Source of the DNA: Fibrobacterota bacterium | GTDB lineage: Bacteria; Fibrobacterota; Chitinivibrionia; Chitinivibrionales; Chitinispirillaceae | Assembly (NCBI GenBank): GCA_023459055.1 | Contig: JAEWVR010000003.1 | Coordinates: 1-64,000, forward strand | Length of the DNA stretch: 64,000 nt | Reading direction: 5' to 3' | Part shown: positions 54,446 through 63,054 of the stretch, one piece after another | Numbering within the stretch: position 1 is the first letter of the stretch | Layout: every line of letters begins with the position of its first letter | Notes under the pieces: generated by a model | What the model saw: the letters and a program-made list of their open reading frames with translations, nothing else | What the model was told of the DNA's origin: nothing | Databases searched by the model: none | Made by a program: the position numbers and the translations under genes

Positions 54446-55402
54446 TTATTCCCGCCCCGGGATGGTGATGGAATACCCGAGACTGCTTCCTGACGCATCA
54501 CCGCATCCGGAAGAAATACCCAGGGGTGCAGTACCACTTCCAAGCACAACAGGAATAAGATCTGTCGGTTTGAAACGTACTTCTATATCAAACGCCAGCG
54601 GTTGCGGCGCAAAGATCATCACAATTTCTTTAACCTGTTCGATATTTTCAGACCCCGGAAGATACTTATCGAACATTGTTTTGTCTGTCAATTCAAGAAC
54701 GATATTGATTTTCCCGCTTCTGTCGTAAATTCTGTCACCAAGCATTGATTCATTGCCAAGCTGAAAATCAAATCCGATTTTTTTGAGAGTTTCAACTTTT
54801 GCCCAGCGCTCAGCCCACTGGACTACATCAACCCTGACACCTTTAAAACAGTCGGTCAGAATTTCTTCAAGTCCAGCAGCATTGTGCGTTACTCCCGAAA
54901 GCAAACCTGCATATGTTTTAAGATATTCTGATTTTGATTTTTGTGCAGTCTTTACAAAACCAGACAAGTAGCCGATTCTGTTATACAGATCAAAATTATC
55001 AGCTTGAGCAAAAGTCGGAATATTACGGTATTTTTTCCAGGCACGATAAAAGAGACTATACATGCGGTGATCAAAAACATTTAAAAAGTCAATTAACGCG
55101 GTCGCTTCTTTAGCATGCACTGCGGCATATGCTGTAAAATAATGAGGCAACGGGGAACTGATTCCGAGTAGTCCCATAAAGGAAAGAAACATTTCAACAC
55201 CGGAATTACCGTGACTTTTTGCATCATGAATATCACTTGCCGGAAAAGTAATCCCTGTATCTGCAGAAAACCGTACATTGCCTTTTGCAATAGCTTCCTT
55301 ATCACTGCCATCACAGCCAAAATACTCCTCAAGCAGCGATACTGCCTGAAAGAACTCGAACTCATAACAACGTTCGGTCAATGTTTTTATCAGATCAGAC
55401 AC
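54446..55402 (-). CDS. tssG: Type VI secretion baseplate protein TssG
   Basis: A 318-residue TssG (VasB). The opening (KTLTERCYEFEFFQAVSLLEEYFG), GNVRFSADTGITFPASDIHD, MGLLGISSPLPHYF, and SLFYRAWKKYR are standard. It forms the baseplate wedge with TssF and TssE. It overlaps the tssF stop by 13 bases. Confidence 0.94.
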   Translation of the reverse strand: MSDLIKTLTERCYEFEFFQAVSLLEEYFGCDGSDKEAIAKGNVRFSADTGITFPASDIHDAKSHGNSGVEMFLSFMGLLGISSPLPHYFTAYAAVHAKEATALIDFLNVFDHRMYSLFYRAWKKYRNIPTFAQADNFDLYNRIGYLSGFVKTAQKSKSEYLKTYAGLLSGVTHNAAGLEEILTDCFKGVRVDVVQWAERWAKVETLKKIGFDFQLGNESMLGDRIYDRSGKINIVLELTDKTMFDKYLPGSENIEQVKEIVMIFAPQPLAFDIEVRFKPTDLIPVVLGSGTAPLGISSGCGDASGSSLGYSITIPGRE

Positions 55403-57138
55403 CGTTTACCCTCAATCTGACTCCATGTCAGCACTTTCCCTGATGGTTTCAGGATCACCTTTAACTCACAAAATGAATTAATCGCTGTATAATGACTCAG
55501 AAATTTTGAGAGTACAAGCCCAAACAGGTGCACATCACCAGTGTCCCGAAACGCCTGCTCCTCAAGTGAGATAATAAAACGAACCCCTCTGATAATACTC
55601 CCTTTATAAAGATGCTCCATCGGTTCACTTGACACATCAACGATTGCTTCAATTCTTCGTGCACGCCCCTCCTGCCCCGACCAGTTATACAACTGTAAAA
55701 ATTTCCTGAGTACATCCCTGTTTGCCATACTTCCCTGCGTAGCCACAAGATGAGCCTGGAAAATCCATAACAGTTCATCATCTTCCGGTGGCAGATATGG
55801 CAGCGTCGGACGAGTGATATTGCTGATTTTGATAAAATCAGGAAAATCCTTTCCCGGAGCACTTATCTGCCCCTCGACAAGGGAATCCCGGGGAACATCT
55901 CCATTGGTACACCATGCCTCAATTACCAGACTTTCCTCACCAACTTCTTTATTTTTCAGCTGCGCACCGCCGAGCATAAGATTCATTTCACGCGCACCGG
56001 CTGGTGTTTTTACAAAACGGGTAGAATACGTTTTGCGCTGTTTGTTACCGAGATTATTAAAGGTATACGCGGGTTCGTAATTGTACCGTTCACCGGTGAT
56101 TCTATCCACGCCAACAACCGACCGGACACTATGTACACGCATTTCTTTACGAAATGTCGCATTTGCCACAACACGATATTCAGATTGAAGCCCGGTTTTT
56201 ACAACCGGTTCCGTATTACTAACGAATGCATTGACAACTGGACAGCAGTTCATTCTGAACATTGAGAGAGAGAACTTTTTGTCTGCCGGCAACGCCTCAC
56301 CAATTGTAAAACGCAGGGTAATCGACTCAGGTGTTTCTGAAGGTTCTGGTATTTTGTCAATACCATTTATGTCAACAAACAGGAATTTCTCAGGATAGAT
56401 AAAATATTCACGCAGCAGGTTATAACCCCAGAAACTTCTGCGCATTTCGGGCATCAGCGATTCTTCAGGACTAAGTCCTCCGGGAGTAACTGTACACAAT
56501 GGATCGAGTTCATGCCTGACTGCCCCATTACCAAGCTCAAGTTCAACACGTCTGACATTAGTAGTAAAAGCCCTGTGAAGCATCAGCGATGTCGGCATTT
56601 CGGCGAACAGAAAGATCCGGAGCTGCTGTAGATTATACTTGTTCCATTGCACAGTTTTATCAAGTTGAAACTTAAAGGTAAATATATCATTATTCATGCT
56701 GTCGGTAACACGATTAACCGATGCAAGGGTAATCGGATTCATCACGACCGGCGCTGCAGTTGTAAACTTGCAGACAAGCGCCTGATTCCCGATCGCCTGC
56801 GACAATACCTCGGAATGTACCGGAATCAATTTAGCTTCCTGCAATGAACCCGGCCGGGCATCAAACTGAACAATTGACAAAGCAGGAACCTCAAGAAGAT
56901 ACTGAGGCCACAAAAGGTTGGTTAGCCCTTCTGTCAACTGAGGAAATGTGTCATCAAGTTTTTCCCTGATTCTTCCGGCAAGAAATGCAAATCCTTCAAA
57001 CAGCCGCTCAACATAGGGATCCCGATCACCAACAGAATCAATATTGAGATAGTTTGCCCTGTCAGGATGTGCTTTCGCAAATTCACACCCGGATTCGTAC
57101 AAATACCTCAATTCTTCTTCAAAATATTTTTCTATCAT
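55390..57138 (-). CDS. tssF: Type VI secretion baseplate protein TssF
   Basis: A 582-residue TssF (VasA). Family marks: YFEEELRYLYESGCEFAKAHP, VERLFEGFAFLAGRIREKLDD, FPQLTEGLTNLLWPQYL, SIVQFDARPG near the N-terminus; ISLEEQAFRDTGDVHLFGLVLSKFLSHYTAINSF at the end. It is a wedge partner of TssG and TssE, ten bases after tssE. Confidence 0.95.
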   Translation of the reverse strand: MIEKYFEEELRYLYESGCEFAKAHPDRANYLNIDSVGDRDPYVERLFEGFAFLAGRIREKLDDTFPQLTEGLTNLLWPQYLLEVPALSIVQFDARPGSLQEAKLIPVHSEVLSQAIGNQALVCKFTTAAPVVMNPITLASVNRVTDSMNNDIFTFKFQLDKTVQWNKYNLQQLRIFLFAEMPTSLMLHRAFTTNVRRVELELGNGAVRHELDPLCTVTPGGLSPEESLMPEMRRSFWGYNLLREYFIYPEKFLFVDINGIDKIPEPSETPESITLRFTIGEALPADKKFSLSMFRMNCCPVVNAFVSNTEPVVKTGLQSEYRVVANATFRKEMRVHSVRSVVGVDRITGERYNYEPAYTFNNLGNKQRKTYSTRFVKTPAGAREMNLMLGGAQLKNKEVGEESLVIEAWCTNGDVPRDSLVEGQISAPGKDFPDFIKISNITRPTLPYLPPEDDELLWIFQAHLVATQGSMANRDVLRKFLQLYNWSGQEGRARRIEAIVDVSSEPMEHLYKGSIIRGVRFIISLEEQAFRDTGDVHLFGLVLSKFLSHYTAINSFCELKVILKPSGKVLTWSQIEGKRCLI

Positions 57139-57148
57139 GTATCATTCA

Positions 57149-57595
57149 CTACTGTGGTTTTTTCCACGGAATTATTGTTGATGGCTCATGGGTTGAAAAC
57201 GTTGTCTGAAATTTGACCTGCCCGCCGGTTTTAAGTTCTGCAGACAAAATGAATACTAATTGCGATCCCTTGATTTCAGAATCCCTCGGAACAACCTTGA
57301 CATTTTTTAATCGCGGTTCATACTTTTCCACTGATGTCCTGATAGCCTGCTGAAGCTCATCAAGTCCATCAGGCATGCGGCGATATAATTCCGAAATGTC
57401 AGGCAGGCCATAGTCCGGCAGATGTGACAGGCAACCGCTGCGGGTATTAAATAATCGACTCAGGTGATCAATAATGGAAACCATCGGCCTGCGCGATTCA
57501 GGAATACTATCAATCGGTGTTCCATCAAGAAACGCACCTGTCAGACTTTCAAACAATCCCTGCTTCATAGGAACAACCCGATCCGGAGAAAACAA
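57149..57595 (-). CDS. tssE: Type VI secretion baseplate protein TssE (gp25-like)
   Basis: A 148-residue gp25 lysozyme-fold relative without lysozyme activity. MKQGLFESLTGAFL, SIIDHLSRLFNTRSGCLSHLPDYGLPDI and the gp25 helix region (IRTSVEKYEPRLKNV) are visible. It starts sheath assembly at the baseplate. A 269-base gap with a terminator separates it from tssC, so it probably heads its own unit tssEFG-clpV-tssM. Confidence 0.92.
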   Translation of the reverse strand: MFSPDRVVPMKQGLFESLTGAFLDGTPIDSIPESRRPMVSIIDHLSRLFNTRSGCLSHLPDYGLPDISELYRRMPDGLDELQQAIRTSVEKYEPRLKNVKVVPRDSEIKGSQLVFILSAELKTGGQVKFQTTFSTHEPSTIIPWKKPQ

Positions 57596-57742
57596 ACTAC
57601 ATAAAAAAGATTACCATTAACCACAAAACACGGCATAACCGGGAACCCTATAACACACGGTCAAACTCCCGATATATCACACGTACGTACAGAGATCTTA
57701 CATAACCCAGATCCCGGTGTTATTGTGGTGAATCCTATTTCA

Positions 57743-57786
57743 GGATAAAAGCAGCTCTTCGCATTTGCAAAGAGCTGCCTGTTTTA
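57743..57786 (-). terminator. Hairpin terminator between tssC and tssE
   Basis: Minus strand: GCAGCTCTT ... AAGAGCTGC with a ~9-base loop, followed by TTTTATCC. The T tract is modest. It may reduce rather than stop read-through. Confidence 0.7.
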
Positions 57787-57864
57787 TTAAATACGCATAA
57801 ATCAACTTATCCGTAAAGCATGCGCTTACGCACACTGCATTACAAAACAGATACTTCAGGGTAT

Positions 57865-59379
57865 TTATTTACCTTTGGGCATCTGTGATACAAGCGACAG
57901 ATTGATATCGATACCTTCAATCTGGAAATGCGGCATTACCGCAAGCGAAACACTGAAGAAACCGGGGTTGTCCGGGATTTCACGCACTTCAACCTGAGCA
58001 GCCTTGAGAGGACGTGATGCAATGAGATCCGGACCTGGATTCGGCATCTCTGTAACCAGTCCTTTTATCCATTTATTAAGTTCGTCCTGAAGCACTTCCT
58101 TACTCTTTGTTGTGCCGATATTTTCACGCTGAATAACTTTCAGGTAATGAGCAATACGTGACACAAGGAGAATATATGGAAGACGTGAGTTCACTCTCAT
58201 GTTTGCAGTTACCGTAGGATCATCATATTCCTGAGGTTTCTGTGATGAGTTTGCGGAGAAGAAACACGCATAGTTACGGTTCTTATAAAACGATAGTGGA
58301 ATGAACCCTTCATTTGCAAATTCGAATTCACGTGTTTCAGGAATAAGAATTTCTGTCGGGATCTTGACCTGTGTACCTTTTCCGACATCAAAAAAGTGTA
58401 CCGGTAAATCCTCAACCTTACCACCTGATTCCGGACCGCGCACCTGTACACACCATCCGTTGTCAACGAAGGAACGAACCATGTTTGACGCAAACGCAAA
58501 TGATGCATTACCCCAGAGATACTTCTCATGATCTTTACCGGTAATATTTTCAGTATAGTTGAAATCTTTTACAGGAATTGTATCAGGACCATATGGAAGA
58601 CGCAATGCAAAACGGGGAAGTGTCAATCCGACATAACGGGAATCCTCCGTCTGACGAAATGAATTCCAGCGCATAAACTCAGAGCGATCCATATAAGTAT
58701 GAAGATCATCAATTTTTGGCAGATCGTGAATGTCATCCTTGCCGAAAAATTTTGGATTTGCAGAACCAATAAACGGACAATGACATGCAGCTGCAACTTT
58801 TGAAAGATTCTGAAGCAGACCGATATCCTCAGGACCTGCGTTAAAATCGAAATTTGAAATCATAGCACCATAAGGTTCACCACCCGGAGTGTCGTACTCA
58901 TCAGTGTAGATCTGCTTGTAAAGACCAGATTGAATAAGTTCTGCTGAATCCTCAAAATCCTCAATAATATCATTTTTACTGATATCAAATAGATCAATCT
59001 TGACATTTTTTTTGAAATCTGTTTTATCTACAAGAAATTTCAGTGATCTCCATGATGATTCCATTTTCTGAAAATCAGGATGATGCATGATTTCATCAAG
59101 CTGCATCGAAATTCTTTTGTCGATATCTGCGACAATATTGTCAACAACGTTCTTGTCAATTTTATCAATTGTCAACCCACTGTGAATCACACTTTCAAGA
59201 AAAAAGGAAAGTGCAGCACCAATACGTTCGTTTGATTTACTATCTGCAAGAGTCTTTGCATCAGCAAACGCCATAACATCAACAGGCTTCTGTGGAACGG
59301 TAAGATCCATTGCCTCGTATATATAATCAAGTCCATGTTCAGCGGCCGGTGCGCCGCCTTCTTTTAATTCTTCTGCCAT
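57865..59379 (-). CDS. tssC: Type VI secretion sheath large subunit TssC (VipB)
   Basis: A 504-residue sheath protein, started at ATG 59379 with AGGAG upstream. Landmarks: MQLDEIMHHPDFQKMESSWR, YGAMISNFDF, FIGSANPKFFG, and the C-terminal HFQIEGIDINLSLVSQMPK. With TssB it forms the contractile tube around Hcp and is recycled by ClpV. It is last in the tssABC unit. Confidence 0.96.
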   Translation of the reverse strand: MAEELKEGGAPAAEHGLDYIYEAMDLTVPQKPVDVMAFADAKTLADSKSNERIGAALSFFLESVIHSGLTIDKIDKNVVDNIVADIDKRISMQLDEIMHHPDFQKMESSWRSLKFLVDKTDFKKNVKIDLFDISKNDIIEDFEDSAELIQSGLYKQIYTDEYDTPGGEPYGAMISNFDFNAGPEDIGLLQNLSKVAAACHCPFIGSANPKFFGKDDIHDLPKIDDLHTYMDRSEFMRWNSFRQTEDSRYVGLTLPRFALRLPYGPDTIPVKDFNYTENITGKDHEKYLWGNASFAFASNMVRSFVDNGWCVQVRGPESGGKVEDLPVHFFDVGKGTQVKIPTEILIPETREFEFANEGFIPLSFYKNRNYACFFSANSSQKPQEYDDPTVTANMRVNSRLPYILLVSRIAHYLKVIQRENIGTTKSKEVLQDELNKWIKGLVTEMPNPGPDLIASRPLKAAQVEVREIPDNPGFFSVSLAVMPHFQIEGIDINLSLVSQMPKGK

Positions 59380-59508
59380 GAATAACTCCTTCTTGACGCA
59401 GAACACAGTTATTTTTCAGTTTTAAAGTCCAGTGGTTATTAATCACTACCTGATAATGTTCTCCGGAAGTGTCCCTGGAAACAAAACCGGAAATTGTCCC
59501 GGTCAAAC

Positions 59509-60027
59509 TTATGCTTTTGGTTCTTCCGCTGTTTTATCGGGTACAATTGCTTTAAGCTGATCAAGCAAAGCCTGTGACGCCGCACCATCTTTGAGTACTT
59601 CCTCAAGACGCTTACGAAACTCGCGATTGTCAAGCAGATTTGATTTGAGATCTTTCACAAGATTTCTTGCAGCAAGCAGCCTGCTGATAGATGGAATATT
59701 TTTTGCCACATTTTCAGGGCTGAATGATTTCAAATTCTTGATTTTGAGGTTTACAGGAAGCCCCTTATCCGGCTGACCGGACAACTTGTCATCAACAACA
59801 TAGTTCAGGTTCAAATCCATGGATTCCATCACCTGATCAAGATTATTTTTGTTAAGACTGATCTTCTCACGATCAGCAATTCTCTGATCATTCTTTTTAC
59901 CTGAAAAATCACCCATAACAGCGAGTTTTAGTGGTAATTCAACCTTTTTCTGTGCATTACCCTTGTCTACTGCCAGTTGAAGATTTATTCGGGCCTTTGG
60001 TATTTCGTTCTGATAACTTCCAGCCAT
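59509..60027 (-). CDS. tssB: Type VI secretion sheath small subunit TssB (VipA)
   Basis: A 172-residue TssB. PKARINLQLAVDKG, LPLKLAVMGDFSG and PSISRLLAARNLVKDLKS are typical; the Lys/Glu-rich C-terminus holds the usual ClpV-binding helix region. It is 33 bases after tssA and 129 bases before tssC. Confidence 0.95.
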   Translation of the reverse strand: MAGSYQNEIPKARINLQLAVDKGNAQKKVELPLKLAVMGDFSGKKNDQRIADREKISLNKNNLDQVMESMDLNLNYVVDDKLSGQPDKGLPVNLKIKNLKSFSPENVAKNIPSISRLLAARNLVKDLKSNLLDNREFRKRLEEVLKDGAASQALLDQLKAIVPDKTAEEPKA

Positions 60028-60060
60028 AAGAACCCACCTTTCTATTGATGAGGTTTATTG

Positions 60061-61677
60061 TTAATTAGAAAATGCTATTTTCGGATCTGCAAATGATAAC
60101 CGTTTCATTGCGGCATCACGTTTCTCAATAATCCTGTTGAGATTAACCGCTGAATCATTCTCCGTATCCTTATCCTTACCGGATGTTATAAGCATATTAT
60201 AGGCACGGACAAGATAATTCAATGCTTCTGCTGCCAGGGATGGTTCCCAGGTCACCAGATTGTTTCTATCAATAATTTCAACAAGGTTCTCTAATATATA
60301 AATTGCAATGTCCGGACGCTTGGAAGAAATCATTATTGACGCAATAACGACCCTTCTGCGGAAGTTATCCCGTTCACTTCCGGACTCATTGATTTTTGAC
60401 ATAAGTAAATCAACTGCATCATCAACCTTATTCCCTGATGCCAAATCATTAGCAGCCCGCCTGTCAGCTTCTACAGCATCATTAACATTCCCGCTGCCCC
60501 CACCTTTACCAGATGACAGCATTGCGGCTACATCTGAGTTAATCCAGTCAAGCGTCGCCGGATCACAAAAAGGTGTTCCATCACTATATGCAAGTGTAAG
60601 AATTTTTGGAACACGCTTAACAAAAATCGCTGTTTCAAGCAGAATCGCATTACGAACAGAATCATAGGATGGTCCCAGCTGTTTTGCCGCAGTGGATGCT
60701 ATTCTTTGTAAATCAAGCCAGTAAAGCGTGACACCGGAACTAAATGCTTTTTCCACTGTTTCAAAAGCGACCTTAAAATCTCCCTTGCCAAGCAAACCCT
60801 GCAAAAAATTTCTTCGTTCCTCTGGAAGAGGATCAAGCCGTGTAAGATTTCCTTCTGTCACAACAGGTGCATTCTCAATTGAATCCCAGCGGACAGAACG
60901 CATTAACCGGTAACCGGCAGGTTTCAAGGGTTCTTTTTCAATAAGAAAGATTGCCGCTTTTCTGACAAGTTCAAGGGCATCTTTGACATTTTCCATTGGT
61001 CCCGCTGGCGCTGATGCAGTCGTTCCTGCAGATCCACCTGCAGATGATGGTGTCACCGGTGCAGCCTGAGACGGAGGCGTACCCTGTGTTTGCGGTCCGG
61101 TCGTTTGTGGTTGTACCGGAGGAGGCGGTGGCGGGGCCTCTTTTTTAGGTTCTGTTGCTTTCACCCATTTCTGCGCAGCCTGATATAAACGTGCAGGAAA
61201 AGGTGACCCGTTTGGAAACTCAACATCGAGCTTCACCTTAAGTTTTCCCAGACAATCCACAAGCCTTTTGTAACTTTCATGCGCATCCGGTGATGCGACC
61301 GATTTGTCTATCAGATCAAGAAACCTGTCCTCACCAAGCCATCCAAATGCAAGCTGTTTTGCACGCGGCCGCTGAGGGAAAATTGCATTATAATCTTTTT
61401 CAATAAGTTGCCCGAGTGCATCAAAACAATCACAGAACGATTCCCACTCGTTCCTTCGCATATAGCACATACAAAGAAAAAGAAACAATCGGATATCTTT
61501 TGATTTTTCGGACAGCAGCGACAGTGACTTTTGCTCAATAAGTTCGTAGTCAAGTCCGCCAAGTTTTAAAATTTCCGCCTTGATTAACTCAAACTCGGGA
61601 TCATAATTGATATCCTCACCAAATGATGTACCGCCGTTAAAAAGCGTTACCAGTGCTGAAAGATGCTCGGAAGAGAT
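60061..61677 (-). CDS. tssA: Type VI secretion protein TssA (ImpA-type), non-canonical start
   Basis: A TssA of 538 residues if started at ATC 61677. The N-terminal ImpA-type region (INYDPEFELIKAEILKLGGL) is intact only in this longer form, and no ATG, GTG or TTG lies between the upstream stop (61747-61749) and it; the next start is TTG 61488, inside the domain. AAGGAG at 61685-61690 sits seven bases before the ATC codon. The middle is a Pro/Gln/Gly linker (PPPPPPVQPQTTGPQTQG); the C-terminal part is helical. TssA caps and guides sheath growth. Confidence 0.88.
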   Translation of the reverse strand: MSSEHLSALVTLFNGGTSFGEDINYDPEFELIKAEILKLGGLDYELIEQKSLSLLSEKSKDIRLFLFLCMCYMRRNEWESFCDCFDALGQLIEKDYNAIFPQRPRAKQLAFGWLGEDRFLDLIDKSVASPDAHESYKRLVDCLGKLKVKLDVEFPNGSPFPARLYQAAQKWVKATEPKKEAPPPPPPVQPQTTGPQTQGTPPSQAAPVTPSSAGGSAGTTASAPAGPMENVKDALELVRKAAIFLIEKEPLKPAGYRLMRSVRWDSIENAPVVTEGNLTRLDPLPEERRNFLQGLLGKGDFKVAFETVEKAFSSGVTLYWLDLQRIASTAAKQLGPSYDSVRNAILLETAIFVKRVPKILTLAYSDGTPFCDPATLDWINSDVAAMLSSGKGGGSGNVNDAVEADRRAANDLASGNKVDDAVDLLMSKINESGSERDNFRRRVVIASIMISSKRPDIAIYILENLVEIIDRNNLVTWEPSLAAEALNYLVRAYNMLITSGKDKDTENDSAVNLNRIIEKRDAAMKRLSFADPKIAFSN

Positions 61678-61804
61678 AGAGCGACTCCTTTTAATTGTTC
61701 TTAAGCGAATTATTGCGTCAACAGAAAGTGATCTTATAAACTGCAGCTACCCACAGATTTACAAAAGCCAATGTTCCATTAACCAATTCGGATGATACTC
61801 CATA

Positions 61805-61834
61805 TATATAATTTTTGAGATAATAAGAGGTCAA
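61805..61834 (-). promoter_or_regulatory. Possible promoter of tssA
   Basis: Minus strand: TTGACC (61829-61834), 18 bases, TATATA (61805-61810). It lies between the hcp terminator and tssA. Motif match only. Confidence 0.4.
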
Positions 61835-61886
61835 ACAAAAAATTGCATTATTTTATATTTTACTGATCAAAACCGTTAAAAAATCA

Positions 61887-61928
61887 AAAAAGGCGATTCC
61901 CTGTTTCTACAAAGAATCGCCTTATTTA
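61887..61928 (-). terminator. Intrinsic terminator after hcp
   Basis: The stem AAGGCGATTC / GAATCGCCTT has a ~13-base loop, followed on the minus strand by TTTTTTGATTTTTT. It gives hcp its own transcript, with or without read-through into tssA. Confidence 0.92.
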
Positions 61929-61956
61929 TTATGACATTATAACTCAAAGGACCTGA

Positions 61957-62439
61957 TTAACGACCGGCATTCCATGAATCTGTATGAATGAGACCACCGT
62001 CTGTGTATTCCCATGTAATTTCAGCATAACGGAAACTTACTTTTTCCATATGAACATACTTTTCAAATTCTTTAGCCTTTACATTGTACATAAGAGGCTC
62101 AACAGCTGATACTTTTACATCCTTGAGCTGATGAGTAAAATAAAGAACTTCATCACCCTTTTCGTCAATTCTATACCAGTCAAGTTTTAGTGACGGGAAC
62201 GATTCGCCATTACATACAGCTTTGTAAAGCAGTGGTGATGACTGATCAAATGCCTTTACAATCTGGAATGCTTCATGTTTTCTAACACCTGTAAGAGCCC
62301 CGGTATCAGGATCTGTTGGCATACGAACTTCATGATGAAATTCGATTACCTCAACACTACCTTCACGACCCGCAACAACTGATCCTCCAGTGATTTTTCC
62401 ACCTTGACCTTCAAGCCACATATATGCTGGAATTGGCAT
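61957..62439 (-). CDS. hcp: Type VI secretion tube protein Hcp (TssD)
   Basis: A 160-residue Hcp. MPIPAYMWLEGQGGKITGGS, EVIEFHHEVRMPTDPDTGALTGVRKHEAF, and SFRYAEITWEYTDGG are typical. Hexameric rings stack as the inner tube that is fired out by sheath contraction. It is the first gene behind a sigma-54 promoter and is followed by its own terminator, fitting the high amounts of Hcp needed. TAAAGGAGT precedes the start. Confidence 0.96.
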   Translation of the reverse strand: MPIPAYMWLEGQGGKITGGSVVAGREGSVEVIEFHHEVRMPTDPDTGALTGVRKHEAFQIVKAFDQSSPLLYKAVCNGESFPSLKLDWYRIDEKGDEVLYFTHQLKDVKVSAVEPLMYNVKAKEFEKYVHMEKVSFRYAEITWEYTDGGLIHTDSWNAGR

Positions 62440-63054
62440 AGCAATACTCCTTTAATGAAACGGTTTTTAGGTTGCACACTTAATGTGTGTGATTATTTTT
62501 TTCTAACCAACATGCCACCACATTCAAAACTGCTGAGTCACAAACCATCTCTCTCGCTTCAAAGATCCGCCTTGTATACTCGCTCCAGCTTTTAATTTGC
62601 TGACACTTAACACTTCAGCAACCACCGTGCCAATTAACACAACCAAATCATATTCATCAAATCAGATAGCACCAACACCATTACCCTTGTTTACAACCAC
62701 AGTGTTAACCATCGACATATCAAAGTAATACCGATATAAAGCTACAAGACTGACTATTTAGCTGATAATCACATTCTGGTTGTAACAATCATAAAAAAAC
62801 ACAATCCTTCATTTTTAATTCTCACTTCAACCCATATTTCCCATTTTTAAAAATTGGAAATTCTCAAAATGAGAAAAAATATTACTATATACAAAACCAA
62901 TTCGCAGCACTCCATTCGTCATTCAGATTTATGATAATTCGACAATCATATATGGATAGAATTATTTTCCAGATTATAAAGACATTTAAAATTTGCAACG
63001 GTTTTCTTTCAGCTGCAGAATCAAACCTATTAACAAGACGTGGCACTATTAACT
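62440..63054. other. Divergent control region between hcp and FHA gene
   Basis: 615 non-coding, AT-rich bases. It holds the sigma-54 promoter of hcp (62617-62633). A 6-bp-arm palindrome TTCTCAAAATGAGAA lies at 62861-62875. Enhancer-binding sites for a sigma-54 activator would be expected about 100-200 bases upstream of the promoter, that is around 62730-62840, but I cannot name one. Confidence 0.6.
62617..62633 (-). promoter_or_regulatory. Sigma-54 (RpoN) promoter of hcp
   Basis: The minus strand reads TTGGCACGGTGGTTGCT, matching the sigma-54 consensus YTGGCACGRNNNTTGCW at every fixed position. The start point should be about 12 bases past the GC, giving a leader near 167 bases before hcp. 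Sigma-54 with an AAA+ activator is known to drive hcp and T6SS operons in several Proteobacteria. Confidence 0.85.

Noticed and set aside
61488..61490. TTG 61488 as the tssA start
   Set aside because: It would cut 63 residues of conserved TssA N-terminus; the frame and a Shine-Dalgarno site continue upstream.
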